Below, in pieces: positions 38,062-47,047 of a stretch of DNA of 64,000 nt (its first letter is position 1; every line of letters starts with the position of its first letter). The translations under genes were made by a program, and so were the position numbers. Below the pieces are notes generated by a model. The model saw only the letters and a list, made by a program, of their open reading frames with translations. It searched no databases and was not told where the DNA came from. The DNA is from Aerococcus sanguinicola (lineage in GTDB: Bacteria; Bacillota; Bacilli; Lactobacillales; Aerococcaceae). Location of the stretch: assembly GCF_008726925.1 (NCBI RefSeq), contig NZ_VYWO01000001.1, positions 434,001 through 498,000 on the forward strand, given 5' to 3'.

Positions 38062-38637
38062 CTAGAGACCATAAGCCAGCCCTTCAAAAATGAAGGAAAA
38101 AGTCCACTGACTTAACACAGGACTTTGGAATAAAAGTCCAGAAACCCAAAAATCACTAGCCAAATACTCCTGTAACTTATCCTGGCCAATAAAGGTCAGT
38201 AACTGTAATGTAAAAAAAAATAATAAATAAGTATCTACCAAGGCGTAAAAACCAGCCCATCCCGCCTGGTAGCGACTCAACTTCTCCTCAGTCTCAGGCT
38301 GGAAGAATAAAAGCAAGGGCTTAAGCAAGCGGCGTAATAGAAACAGAGCCAAGACTAGAAGCAAACAGAAAGCCGCTAGCCTAAAATAGGCAGTGTCTAG
38401 GTCGGGAATGAGCTCTGCTGGATAAAAAGCATAAGACGTGTCCAGAGCATGACCTGGCATAGGAAGGAAAAGCTCGAGTGGTACCGCCAAAACTGGACCC
38501 AAGCCACGCGCAATAAGCAAAGCGAAAGCTAAAGTCAGTGCATTGACCAAGAGGCCTCTCTTATTCAATAAATAAGGTTTTTGCCAATAGACTAGAGCCT
38601 TCGTCAAGCTGAACAATAAAAATAAGATAAGTAACAT
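38062..38637 (-). CDS. CvpA family membrane protein
   Basis: A 191-residue membrane protein with about four hydrophobic segments (residues 1-15, 28-50, 85-108, 128-150). The first helix, the loop LNKRGLLVNALTLAFALLIA and the end VLSQWTFSFIFEGL resemble the CvpA/colicin V production family, which is always poorly conserved. The position between zapA and mutS2 is the usual one for this gene in Firmicutes and supports the call. Function unknown; some homologs affect colicin export or bile resistance. Confidence 0.75.
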   Translation of the reverse strand: MLLILFLLFSLTKALVYWQKPYLLNKRGLLVNALTLAFALLIARGLGPVLAVPLELFLPMPGHALDTSYAFYPAELIPDLDTAYFRLAAFCLLLVLALFLLRRLLKPLLLFFQPETEEKLSRYQAGWAGFYALVDTYLLFFFTLQLLTFIGQDKLQEYLASDFWVSGLLFQSPVLSQWTFSFIFEGLAYGL

Positions 38638-38658
38638 GGGCCGATGTGCTCCTTTGTC

Positions 38659-39141
38659 TTAATGGCGTCGCGTCTTAGTTAAGCCGCCCTGCTTCCGGTC
38701 CCTTGAAGGACTAGCTTGCCCTTCTTTAGCGCCTTGTAATTGATCGTGGGTAGCTGCTGAGCTCATAAGGTCATTTTCATTACTTTCTTTTAACAAAGCT
38801 CGAAAAAATTTGGCAAAGTTCTTGTGAAGAAAATGAATCTCTTCTTTTAGGGCCTTGACCTCAGCTTCTAGCTGCTGAATGTTCCCACTTGTTTCGGCGC
38901 CCGATTTTTGTCTGCTGTCATTAGCTTGTTCAAGGTCTAAGCGGTCCGAAATCGCATTGACAGCTGCTAGCAAAGCCTGTTCCTCCGTTGAAATGCCAAA
39001 CTGACTCGCCTGCATCTCCTTCATTTGTTGGTTAAGAATTTTTACTACCTGGTCGACATGCGCCCGCGACTTATCGCTGACAATCGTATAGTCTTGGTTA
39101 GCAATCACGACTTGATGACGCATTTTTTTATTTCTCGTCAT
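38659..39141 (-). CDS. zapA: Cell division protein ZapA
   Basis: A 160-residue protein from the ATG at 39141; an upstream ATG two codons earlier is buried in the ribosome binding site AAGGATG. The ZapA domain (about 5-75) reads VVIANQDYTIVSDKSRAHVD with a following helix VVKILNQQMKEMQ, and LAAVNAISDRLDLE. ZapA bundles FtsZ filaments at midcell. After a coiled coil (EAEVKALKEEIHFLHKNF), the C-terminal tail is longer and more basic than in short ZapA forms. It is the first gene of zapA-cvpA-mutS2-trxA. Confidence 0.88.
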   Translation of the reverse strand: MTRNKKMRHQVVIANQDYTIVSDKSRAHVDQVVKILNQQMKEMQASQFGISTEEQALLAAVNAISDRLDLEQANDSRQKSGAETSGNIQQLEAEVKALKEEIHFLHKNFAKFFRALLKESNENDLMSSAATHDQLQGAKEGQASPSRDRKQGGLTKTRRH

Positions 39142-39269
39142 AGGCATCCTTTCTTTCCTTAACTTGTTATTCTCTATCTATTTTAGCATGAGTCACTTCA
39201 AGGCGCTAGTCCACCGCCTCTATTTCCTCAGCTCTTAAGCCTAGAAAAACTTGACTTGTTTGAATTTTT

Positions 39270-39300
39270 TTGACAAAAACAAGGGGTTCCATGGTATCAT
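39270..39300 (+). promoter_or_regulatory. Predicted promoter of the glutamine transporter operon
   Basis: TTGACA (39270-39275) and TATCAT (39295-39300) with a 19-base spacer, helped by an extended TGG motif before the -10. About 70 bases before the start codon. Confidence 0.55.
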
Positions 39301-39320
39301 TGAGAACGACATACTAGATG

Positions 39321-39341
39321 TCAACCGGTTTTAACGGTTGA
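39321..39341 (+). promoter_or_regulatory. Leader hairpin before the glutamine transporter gene
   Basis: TCAACCG, a seven-base spacer and CGGTTGA, then ATTTTC. It may be an operator palindrome or a small attenuating hairpin in the 5' leader. The stem is perfect but short. Confidence 0.4.
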
Positions 39342-39369
39342 ATTTTCATCAAGATTGGAGAGAATACAT

Positions 39370-41010
39370 ATGACAAGAAAGGTATTGTCCTTTTTTGCTG
39401 TTTTAATGACAGTTTTTCTGGCGATAACAAGTGTCTTGCCCCAGCCAGCCCAAGCTGCTCAATCAGAAGCAAGCACACAGTTTAACCAAGAAAAAATTGA
39501 ACAGGGTTTGGAAAGCCCGGGTGTCCTAAGAGTCGGAATGGAAGCCAACTACGCGCCCTTCAACTGGACCCAAACTTCCGCTGACAATAGAGCCATTGAA
39601 ATTTCTAATGCAGAAGGCCAATTTGCCAATGGCTATGACTTACAAATTGCTAAACGGCTAGCCGATAGCCTCGGACTGAAACTAGAAATTGTCAAACTGG
39701 ATTGGGATGGCCTTCCCCCAGCCCTAGAATCTGGCAAGATCGATGCCATCATTGCGGGGATGTCGCCTACCCCTGAACGGCTCCGTCAAATTGACTTTTC
39801 TGATCCTTATTATAATTCAGATATCGTCGTTGTTACCCGTAAGGATAGCCCCTATGCCAATGCGAAGAGTCTGGAAGATCTTGAGGGGGCCCGGCTTACC
39901 GGACAGTTAAACACCTTCCACTATGACCTCATTGACCAGGTCCCTAATGTTCAAAAGGAAACCGCTATGGACTCCTTCCCGACTATGATTTCATCAGTCC
40001 TCAGTGATAAGATCGATGGCTATATTTCTGAACGCCCAGGTGCCCTAGCGGCTCTGGCAGCCAATGATGAGCTTAGCATGGTAAGTTTTGCAGAAGGTCA
40101 AGGCTTTGACCTGGGTGAGCAAACAAGCGTCATTGCCGTTGGCCTACGCAAGTCATCCCCCCTCACTTCAGAAATCAATAAGGCTTTAGCGACTATTCCT
40201 GAAGACGAACGGAACCAAATTATGGAAGAGATGGTGGACCTTAACCAAAGAAACCAAGAAGCTGGTTTCTGGGGCGAGGTGGCAGGTATTTGGAAGACCT
40301 ACAGCTCACAATTTATCAAAGGGGCAGCCAACACCATGTTTATCGCCCTGGTTTCAACCCTGGTTGGTTTCTTCATCGGGCTCTTAGTAGCTATCTATCG
40401 AACCATTAAAGTACCTAAACACAACCAATTAGGACAAGCCATCTATAAAGTGGTGGACTTCATCATTATGGCCTATATCGAAATCTTCCGCGGAACCCCA
40501 ATGATGGTTCAGGCCATGTTAATCTTCTACGGGTCCAAGCTCTTCTTTAACATCGATATGAGCTCCATGTTCGCCGCCTTACTGATTGTATCGGTGAATA
40601 CAGGAGCCTATCTGGCTGAAGTTATCCGGGGTGGGATTATTGGTGTCGATGATGGGCAGAGTGAGGCCGCTAAAGCAATCGGAATGAACCACTTCCAGAC
40701 CATGACCTATGTGGTCCTTCCCCAAGCCATCCGGTCGATCTTGCCAGCCCTAGGTAATGAATTTGTGATTAATATTAAAGATACCTCCGTCCTTAATGTA
40801 ATTGCGGTTACCGAGCTCTTCTTCGTTACCCGCTCAGCCGCTGGGACCACTTATCTGACCTTCCAAACCTTCTTCATTACTTCTATCATCTATTTCGTTC
40901 TTACCTTCACAACCACTCGTATCCTGCGTCTCGTTGAACACAAGATGAGCGGCAGCGATTCCTATACTGTCTATCAATCATCAACAAGTGAGGTGGAAAT
41001 CCATGACTAA
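39370..41010 (+). CDS. Glutamine-type ABC transporter, fused substrate-binding and permease protein
   Basis: A 546-residue fusion. A signal-like helix (about 1-28) is followed by a family 3 substrate-binding domain (about 40-285) with [16 protein letters not shown] and [20 protein letters not shown], then a HisM-type permease (about 300-530) with [18 protein letters not shown] and the EAA loop [14 protein letters not shown]. Such fused GlnPH proteins import glutamine, glutamate or other polar amino acids in Lactobacillales; which one is unknown. The start is the ATG at 39370 after GGAGAG; an in-frame TTG at 39355 is rejected. It overlaps the ATPase gene by eight bases. Confidence 0.93.
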   Translation: MTRKVLSFFAVLMTVFLAITSVLPQPAQAAQSEASTQFNQEKIEQGLESPGVLRVGMEANYAPFNWTQTSADNRAIEISNAEGQFANGYDLQIAKRLADSLGLKLEIVKLDWDGLPPALESGKIDAIIAGMSPTPERLRQIDFSDPYYNSDIVVVTRKDSPYANAKSLEDLEGARLTGQLNTFHYDLIDQVPNVQKETAMDSFPTMISSVLSDKIDGYISERPGALAALAANDELSMVSFAEGQGFDLGEQTSVIAVGLRKSSPLTSEINKALATIPEDERNQIMEEMVDLNQRNQEAGFWGEVAGIWKTYSSQFIKGAANTMFIALVSTLVGFFIGLLVAIYRTIKVPKHNQLGQAIYKVVDFIIMAYIEIFRGTPMMVQAMLIFYGSKLFFNIDMSSMFAALLIVSVNTGAYLAEVIRGGIIGVDDGQSEAAKAIGMNHFQTMTYVVLPQAIRSILPALGNEFVINIKDTSVLNVIAVTELFFVTRSAAGTTYLTFQTFFITSIIYFVLTFTTTRILRLVEHKMSGSDSYTVYQSSTSEVEIHD

Positions 41011-41746
41011 TGCAATCTTAAATGTTAACCACTTAAAGAAAGCATTTGGCGAGAATATTGTCCTCAAGGATATTGATTTCTCCGTCCATCCAGGAGAGGT
41101 TATTTCCATTATCGGTTCATCCGGATCTGGGAAATCAACCCTCCTGCGTTGCTTGAACCTACTCGAAGACCCTACGGAAGGAGATATCCTCTTCCATGGC
41201 CAGTCCATCCTAGCCAACAACTTTGATCAAAATAAGTTTCGGGCCAAAGTTGGCATGGTCTTTCAACAGTTCAACCTCTTCAAAAATATGAATGTTCTTG
41301 AAAACTGTGTAATAGGTCAAGAAAAAATCATGAAACGCAGCCGTCAAGAAGCTGAACAAGTTGCCTTAGCCAACTTGGAGAAAGTGGGTATGGCCCCTTA
41401 CCGGGATGCCAAACCCCACCAACTTTCGGGTGGCCAGCAGCAGCGGGTTGCTATTGCCCGAGCCCTATCGATGAATCCCGAATTACTCCTCTTCGATGAG
41501 CCAACATCAGCCTTGGACCCCGAAATGGTTGGCGAAGTGCTTCAGACAATGACTCAACTCGCAGAAGAAGGATTAACGATGATCGTCGTTACCCATGAGA
41601 TGGCCTTTGCCCGGGATGTATCTAACCGCATCTGCTTTATGGACAAGGGATATATTGTTGAAGACGGTGACCCTGATCAAGTCATCAACCATCCAAAACA
41701 CGAGCGGACTAAGGAATTCCTAACCCGCTACCTTGCAGAGAAATAA
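41003..41746 (+). CDS. glnQ: Amino acid ABC transporter ATP-binding protein
   Basis: A 247-residue ATPase energising the upstream fused permease. Walker A is [10 protein letters not shown], the Q-loop is in MVFQQFNLF, the signature is [15 protein letters not shown] and Walker B is [14 protein letters not shown]. All are intact. The start is the ATG at 41003, which overlaps the stop of the permease gene (ATGACTAA) and follows AGGTGG. A terminator follows. The symbol indicates the family; the substrate is not proven. Confidence 0.92.
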   Translation: MTNAILNVNHLKKAFGENIVLKDIDFSVHPGEVISIIGSSGSGKSTLLRCLNLLEDPTEGDILFHGQSILANNFDQNKFRAKVGMVFQQFNLFKNMNVLENCVIGQEKIMKRSRQEAEQVALANLEKVGMAPYRDAKPHQLSGGQQQRVAIARALSMNPELLLFDEPTSALDPEMVGEVLQTMTQLAEEGLTMIVVTHEMAFARDVSNRICFMDKGYIVEDGDPDQVINHPKHERTKEFLTRYLAEK

Positions 41747-41747
41747 T

Positions 41748-41790
41748 AAAAATGGCAGCCCTAGTTCTACACTAGCGGCTGCCATTTTTT
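41748..41790. terminator. Terminator after the glutamine transporter operon
   Basis: AAAAATGGCAGCC, a 15-base interior that itself holds CTAG/CTAG pairing, GGCTGCCATTTTTT. It may also serve the converging DUF368 gene. Confidence 0.92.
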
Positions 41791-41839
41791 ATTGACACTT
41801 ATAAAATTAAATTTAGTCCCCGCTTGCCTTATCGTCAGC

Positions 41840-42724
41840 CTAGTTAGAGTACTTGGCTTCCACCTTAGCAAACCAGAGAGAGAAGGCTACGCCTGCCAAA
41901 AGCATCACCAAAGATAGGAGCAAGTTGGAAAAGAAGCTCAAACCTGAAGCTGCTAAACCTTCCGCTGTGAAGGTAGGGAAGACAACCGTTGGGAAGATAG
42001 CTAGCGAGGACCCAATCACTGTACCTAAGATAAAGTGGTACATCTTAGAATAGAAGTGCTCAAAGAGCCAATTCGCAACTTTAGCTAGGGCGAGCACGCA
42101 GATCAAGCCTCCCAAAGCCAAGGGAATAATCACCGAAAAATCAAGAGCGGCAATTCCCGCAGACATCTTCTCATAGAGGCCAAAATAAATCAAAAAGTTA
42201 CTTGGACTCATACCAGGCACAATGACACCGAGACCAATGAGGGCCCCAGATAGTAACCAAACAAAGAAATTGGGCTCCACTGCTGTGAGTGCACTACCGC
42301 CAACAACCATCAGTAGGAAGAGTATGAGCGCACTCACCCCCATAATAGCTAGGTCAGTTGTTGAGCGTCCTTGCTCGCCAGCTTGTTGGTAGAGCGAGGG
42401 AAAGGTCCCGATAACAAAGCCAATAAACAAACAAGTAAAAAGCCCTTCATAGGCTCCAAAGGCTTCTTTAACCACAAATGAGAAGAGCAAGATGCCCAAA
42501 ACAAAACCGATCCCTACCGGAATAAAGTAGCGGACATTTTGCCAAAAATTCTTTGTGATATTGCCTAAAAAGCTCAAAATTTCATCGTAAAGACCAAAAA
42601 TGACAGCAAGGACCCCACCCGATAAACCAGGCAGGATACCACCGATCCCTACCAAAGCACCCTTAAATATTCTAAAAAACCAATCTTTAGAAAATAAATC
42701 ATTGGTCTGTAATTGATTGTTCAC
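41840..42724 (-). CDS. DUF368 family membrane protein
   Basis: A 294-residue polytopic protein with eight or more hydrophobic segments. The repeated Gly/Pro motifs VGIGGILPGLSGGVLAVIFG near the N-terminus and GLGVIVPGMSPSNFLIYFGL in the middle mark the DUF368 family (two inverted halves with a P-G-x-S motif). Recent work links DUF368/PopT and the related DedA proteins to recycling of the undecaprenyl phosphate carrier; that would fit wall synthesis here but is a family inference. The start is GTG at 42724 after GGAGGTTTAACT. Confidence 0.88.
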   Translation of the reverse strand: MNNQLQTNDLFSKDWFFRIFKGALVGIGGILPGLSGGVLAVIFGLYDEILSFLGNITKNFWQNVRYFIPVGIGFVLGILLFSFVVKEAFGAYEGLFTCLFIGFVIGTFPSLYQQAGEQGRSTTDLAIMGVSALILFLLMVVGGSALTAVEPNFFVWLLSGALIGLGVIVPGMSPSNFLIYFGLYEKMSAGIAALDFSVIIPLALGGLICVLALAKVANWLFEHFYSKMYHFILGTVIGSSLAIFPTVVFPTFTAEGLAASGLSFFSNLLLSLVMLLAGVAFSLWFAKVEAKYSN

Positions 42725-42816
42725 AGTTAAACCTCCATTTATATCACTTAATCGATCTTCTCAATTATACATGAAAGTCCCTTAAATTTATTTAAAGAAG
42801 GCTAAAAATTTATAAA

Positions 42817-42860
42817 ATAGAAAAGCTCTCCTCCCTAGACCCTTGCTAGGAAAGAGAGCT
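42817..42860 (-). terminator. Terminator after the DUF2207 gene
   Basis: Minus strand: AGCTCTCtttCCTAG, a seven-base loop, CTAGGgagGAGAGCT, then TTTTCTATTTT. A long interrupted stem. Confidence 0.85.
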
Positions 42861-42872
42861 GGTGGAGGGCCT

Positions 42873-44678
42873 TTAACGGACGCCCCCTCCACTACCTCCA
42901 CCGAAGGAGCCACCGCCCCCTCCGATACTGGTGAAGCCACCGCCCCCACTGCTGGAAACGGCACTCATACTCGTTGCCTTGATATAGGAATTATTAATCG
43001 ACCGACTGATCCAATAATAATTCATCAAAGGTACTTGGTTAAAGCTGGAATATTGGTAGTAGTTTGGATAGACTTTTTCAAATTCTTTTTCTACCGCTTC
43101 CAGTATCCCATAGGCGCCCGCATAGAGCATCATTTGGTCCCAGAGGGCGACTTCCTGGGCTCCCCTTTCATTCAAAAGCGAATAATCAGCAAGGTAATTC
43201 TTAAAGCCCACAACTTGGTCTCTAAAGCTAAAGCCCGCATCCGTCAGGGGTAAGTCAGCCAATTCATCGGCATGGTCGCGTTCTGTCTGCTCTTTGGCTG
43301 GCTTAGCCTGCAAGCTTTTTAGATAGCCTGCTTCCTTGAGATAAGACTTGCTGTGCGTCTTCATCTTGGCTAGGGCTTGGGTGAATTTTTCAGGGTGATT
43401 TTCGACGTATTGGCTGAAAGCAGTCTGACTCAGCTGGTCTCTCTTGCCCTTAGCCTTAGCCATTAACTGGTAGATACTTGCTGCAGGGCCGGAGACTTCC
43501 TGGTCAGCGACTAGGCTAAAGTAACTCTCTTCCTTAGTCCGAAAGAAACCATTCTCCTGGTCAGTCGCTATTGTTAGGGCGCCAGAAGCCACCAGGTCTA
43601 GGAGAGCGACTGTCAGATAATTTTCTTTAAGGTCTTCGACTTCCATAGCTTCCAGTAGAGCATAGAGCTGGTAAACATCTTCTGCCGGGCTTTCCCTATG
43701 GTAGTGGCCTTGCAGGCGGTCTTCCGCCTGGGCCATAGTCGGATAGTAACGGGCTTTTAACTTGCGTTGCTTATGGATATGGTAGGCTGCCATAGCTCCG
43801 GTCACGCCAACCAAAGCCAAGCCTGCTAGGATGATTTTACCTAAATGCCGGTCCATAAAGCGATCAAAATCTGACGGGCCCTTAGCATTTAAACTCCCGG
43901 TCTGCAGGTCTTCATAGGTAGCCTCTGGATCATAGTCTTCGTAATTATAATCACTGCCTTCAAAAGCTGTTTTGAGATAGTCTTCAAAGCGCTTGTCTAG
44001 CTGGAGGCCTGTCTGATAGGTCCCGGAAGGAATACGCAGGAGGAGGGTTGCATAATTGGAGCTATCAAAATCGCCTTGGCTGAGGGCTAATATTTGCCCG
44101 TCTTCAAAGGATAACTTGCCTCTGAAGCCAAAAGCCCAGGCCCGGTAATTATTCTCCAAGGTCAGGGGTTCCAGCTCTGACTTGAGGCGGATTTGAATCT
44201 TCTCCGGGGCAGGTGACATGGAGTCGTTCACCAATTTCCAGAAGACCATCTGCTCTGTCTGACTCTGGGCCACAAAATTATTAATTTGGTAGGAAATTTC
44301 ATAAGAATGGGAACCGTAAGAGCCAATGCCCCAATTCAATTCGCCATCTGCTCGGCCGTAATAGCCGGCCTTATCTTCTCGGGAAGCATCCACATCCCAG
44401 TTGTCTTGGTAGGTCAAGGCTTGGCCATCAACTTTAACTTGGTAATTAACCAACTCTTGGTCTTCAAGCATGGTCATCGGTTTATACAGCTCTGTCCCCT
44501 CGTCTACCACCATATCCCAGACCTCTCGGATACTGGCACTGCCATCCTGATGGAGGGTCACTTCTACCTGGATGCCCTTATTTTCGTTAGCCCATACCCT
44601 TTCTCCTGGAATGACTATGAGGCTTAGGATAAGGCTGACTAAGAAGAGGAGGAAGCGCTGGCGTCCAGCTTTTACCAT
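42873..44678 (-). CDS. DUF2207 domain membrane protein with Gly-rich C-terminus
   Basis: A 601-residue protein. A signal peptide (about 1-30) is followed by an extracytoplasmic DUF2207 region (about 35-270, containing EVTLHQDGSASIREVWDMVV), one membrane helix (about 291-311), a large cytoplasmic region and a Gly/Ser-rich end (SSGGGGFTSIGGGGGSFGGG). This tail is a regular trait of the family. It overlaps the LemA-family gene upstream by seven bases; LemA and DUF2207 proteins commonly occur together, suggesting a membrane complex of unknown function. Confidence 0.88.
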   Translation of the reverse strand: MVKAGRQRFLLFLVSLILSLIVIPGERVWANENKGIQVEVTLHQDGSASIREVWDMVVDEGTELYKPMTMLEDQELVNYQVKVDGQALTYQDNWDVDASREDKAGYYGRADGELNWGIGSYGSHSYEISYQINNFVAQSQTEQMVFWKLVNDSMSPAPEKIQIRLKSELEPLTLENNYRAWAFGFRGKLSFEDGQILALSQGDFDSSNYATLLLRIPSGTYQTGLQLDKRFEDYLKTAFEGSDYNYEDYDPEATYEDLQTGSLNAKGPSDFDRFMDRHLGKIILAGLALVGVTGAMAAYHIHKQRKLKARYYPTMAQAEDRLQGHYHRESPAEDVYQLYALLEAMEVEDLKENYLTVALLDLVASGALTIATDQENGFFRTKEESYFSLVADQEVSGPAASIYQLMAKAKGKRDQLSQTAFSQYVENHPEKFTQALAKMKTHSKSYLKEAGYLKSLQAKPAKEQTERDHADELADLPLTDAGFSFRDQVVGFKNYLADYSLLNERGAQEVALWDQMMLYAGAYGILEAVEKEFEKVYPNYYQYSSFNQVPLMNYYWISRSINNSYIKATSMSAVSSSGGGGFTSIGGGGGSFGGGSGGGVR

Positions 44679-45223
44679 TGGGGCATCTCCGCTTTTTCAG
44701 GGCTGGACTTAAAGTAGTCCTTAGCTTGGAAGCCTGTCAAATTAGCAATAATCGAATTAGGAAAAACCTTAATCAAGCGGTTAAACTTAGTCACCATATC
44801 ATTAAAGACCATACGCGATTGGCGCACATTGTTTTCGTATTTATCCACACTGGTCATCGTTTGCTGGTAAACATTCGATGCTTTAAGATCGGGGTACTGT
44901 TCCACTACGACATCAATCGCCCGCATAGCCCGTTCAAACTGTGCCTGGTCTTCTTCAATTTGACTTACACTTGATTGCCGGCTGACTCCAGATCGTTCAT
45001 GGACAATCTGCTTTAGGGTGTCTGCTTCGTGACTTTGGTAGGACTTAGTAGCTGAAATAAGATTCGTTAAGGCATCCCAGCGCGACTCTACTTGAGCCGC
45101 AATCTGTGCCATAGCATTATCCACCATTTCAGCCGTTCCAATCATTTGATTATAACGTCCGATCCCCCATACAACAAGCAATGCAATGAGAGCTAGGACA
45201 ATGAGTCCAATTATCATTCCCAT
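44672..45223 (-). CDS. lemA: LemA family protein
   Basis: A 183-residue protein from the ATG at 45223, six bases after AGAGG; the reading frame is open sixteen codons further up but without a ribosome binding site. An N-terminal membrane helix (MIIGLIVLALIALLVVWGIG) leads directly into the LemA domain (RYNQMIGTAEMVDNAMAQIA, VESRWDALTNLI, and the end ANLTGFQAKDYFKSSPEKAE). LemA proteins form a helical bundle at the membrane. It precedes the DUF2207 gene with overlapping ends. Confidence 0.93.
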   Translation of the reverse strand: MGMIIGLIVLALIALLVVWGIGRYNQMIGTAEMVDNAMAQIAAQVESRWDALTNLISATKSYQSHEADTLKQIVHERSGVSRQSSVSQIEEDQAQFERAMRAIDVVVEQYPDLKASNVYQQTMTSVDKYENNVRQSRMVFNDMVTKFNRLIKVFPNSIIANLTGFQAKDYFKSSPEKAEMPQW

Positions 45224-45242
45224 AATAATCCTCTTTCTATTC

Positions 45243-45929
45243 TTATCTTTCCGATAGTTCTTGTACTTCAATAACCTGTAATTGACCGTCTGCTACGGTA
45301 AAAATAATATTCTGTTCATAGTAACGCATCCCATAGCGTTTTTCCTTATGTTGTTGGTAGGCTGGCCGGGGGTCTAAGGCCAAGGCCTGGTAGGCACCGG
45401 GGCGCTTAGCTTCAGGGATTTTTTCTAGCTCGGCTTCAGGGAAGTTAACCTCTAATTGTTCAAAGGCTTCTTGGTCGACAAAACCTGAAGCTGCCTGGTT
45501 ATGCGAATCCGCTTCCACAGAATAAGGTTTGATGTCATAAATAGGTGTTTCTGTTACCATATCCACCCCTTTGACATAGAGGATAGGCCCCTTATCCTGA
45601 GTCCAGTCAATCCGGTCCAATCGAACCGAGGAAAGGCCTAAACGGTTGGGGCGGAAAGGCGACCGTGTCGCAAAAACCCCTAAACGCTGGTTGCCTCCTA
45701 GTCTAGGTGGGCGGACGGTAGCCTTGGTCTGCTTAGCTGCCACCTGGGAAAACCCCCAGATAAGCCACAAATAATCAAAATCCTCGATGCCCCGGATATA
45801 GTCCTTTTGCCGGTAAGCCGGCGTAAATTCAATTCGACCTTCCAAATCAGTTGCCAAAGAACTCTGTCTAGGCGTTCCGAATTTCTCTTTGAAGGCCGTA
45901 TAGATATAAGCAATTGGCTGAATCTCCAT
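45243..45929 (-). CDS. trmO: tRNA (N6-threonylcarbamoyladenosine-37) methyltransferase TrmO
   Basis: A 228-residue protein of the TsaA/YaeB family, an SAM enzyme unlike other methyltransferases in fold. The N-terminus has PIAYIYTAFKEKFGTPRQSS and the core motif is LGVFATRSPFRPNRLGLSSV, near residues 88-107, with GVDMVTETPIYDIKPY after it. It would methylate t6A37 in threonine tRNA. The ATG at 45929 follows AAAGGAG. It lies 20 bases before the LemA gene and is probably transcribed with it. Confidence 0.93.
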   Translation of the reverse strand: MEIQPIAYIYTAFKEKFGTPRQSSLATDLEGRIEFTPAYRQKDYIRGIEDFDYLWLIWGFSQVAAKQTKATVRPPRLGGNQRLGVFATRSPFRPNRLGLSSVRLDRIDWTQDKGPILYVKGVDMVTETPIYDIKPYSVEADSHNQAASGFVDQEAFEQLEVNFPEAELEKIPEAKRPGAYQALALDPRPAYQQHKEKRYGMRYYEQNIIFTVADGQLQVIEVQELSER

Positions 45930-45948
45930 TGGTTGGCTCCTTTATGTG

Positions 45949-45981
45949 AAAAAAAGGGACTGGGCCTCAACGCCCAGCCCC
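45949..45981 (-). terminator. Terminator after psuG
   Basis: Minus strand: GGGGCTGGGC, loop GTTGA, GGCCCAGTCCC, then seven T. It separates psuG from trmO. Confidence 0.92.
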
Positions 45982-45992
45982 TATGTGTTGGC

Positions 45993-46916
45993 TTATGAAT
46001 TTGCAATTTCATTATAGGCTACCGCAATTTGGGCACCTACAACCGCATTGTTATAAACCAATTTAATATTGGCATCTAAGCTGCGTCCATCGGTCAGCTC
46101 AACAATTTTAGCTAATAAGAAAGGCGTGATATCCTTACCTTGAACCCCAGCTTCATCCGCTTCACGGATGGCTTGATCAATAATTTGGTCAATTTCTTCG
46201 TGAGGGATTTCGTCTTCTTTTTTGATTGGATTGGTGACCAACATCCCTTGACCTAATTCTAGGTCACGTGAAATCTTCATCATGCGTGCAATCTCTTCAG
46301 GTGAATCTGCACGGGTATTGAGCTCATAGTCTGAGCTTGATGAGAAGAAGGCTGGCAGTTTATCTGTTTGATAGCCAACCACAGGTACCCCTTTGGTTTC
46401 TAGGTATTCTAAAGTTCTTGGCAAGTCTAAGATAGCCTTAGCTCCAGCACAAACGACAGTGACAGGGGTTTGGCCAAGTTCTTCAAGGTCAGCAGAAACA
46501 TCCATATGGTCATTATAGCCGCGGTGAACCCCACCAAGACCGCCTGTCACAAAGACATCGATTCCCGCCATGTGGGCACCTATCATGGTCGTCGTGACGG
46601 TTGTCGCACCGAGGCCGCCCTTAGCAATAACTTCCGCCATATCCCGGCGAGAAACCTTTGCCACGTCTTTTTCACTGGCTAAGCGTTCCAAATCTTCTTC
46701 GGTCAGACCGATTTTGATCTTTCCATCCATAATCGCAACGGTCGCTGGAGTTGCCCCATTGTCGCGGATAATCTGTTCCACTTGCTTAGCCATTTCCACA
46801 TTTTGTGGGTAAGGCATGCCGTGAGAGATAATCGTCGATTCGAGGGCAACGACTGGTTTTCCTGCAGCTTGAGCTTCTTTTACTTCTGGACTAATTGATA
46901 AATAAGTCTCTTTCAT
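45993..46916 (-). CDS. psuG: Pseudouridine-5'-phosphate glycosidase
   Basis: A 307-residue enzyme splitting pseudouridine 5'-phosphate into uracil and ribose 5-phosphate. The family motifs VVALESTIISHGMPYPQN (start), GGLGATTVTTTMIGAHMAGI and FVTGGLGGVHRG are intact, as is the LVTNPIKKEDEI region. The start is the ATG at 46916, seven bases after AGAGG; an in-frame TTG at 46934 lies before the ribosome binding site. No psuK kinase or nucleoside transporter lies next to it, so the substrate supply is not explained by the neighbourhood. Confidence 0.95.
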   Translation of the reverse strand: MKETYLSISPEVKEAQAAGKPVVALESTIISHGMPYPQNVEMAKQVEQIIRDNGATPATVAIMDGKIKIGLTEEDLERLASEKDVAKVSRRDMAEVIAKGGLGATTVTTTMIGAHMAGIDVFVTGGLGGVHRGYNDHMDVSADLEELGQTPVTVVCAGAKAILDLPRTLEYLETKGVPVVGYQTDKLPAFFSSSSDYELNTRADSPEEIARMMKISRDLELGQGMLVTNPIKKEDEIPHEEIDQIIDQAIREADEAGVQGKDITPFLLAKIVELTDGRSLDANIKLVYNNAVVGAQIAVAYNEIANS

Positions 46917-47047
46917 ATATACGCCTCTTTCCAAGTATTGTCAGTCTTAGAATAACATAATTAGCTAAGAAAGACCATTATAAATCCTTCATCTGACGAG
47001 TTCAAGGCTGACTTTTAAGCCTCATCAACACGCTTCTTATACGGCTT

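Noticed and set aside
42843..43253. Plus-strand reading frames opposite the DUF2207, guaA and ABC exporter genes
   Set aside because: They are shadows of well-supported genes on the minus strand, with composition set by the opposite codons.
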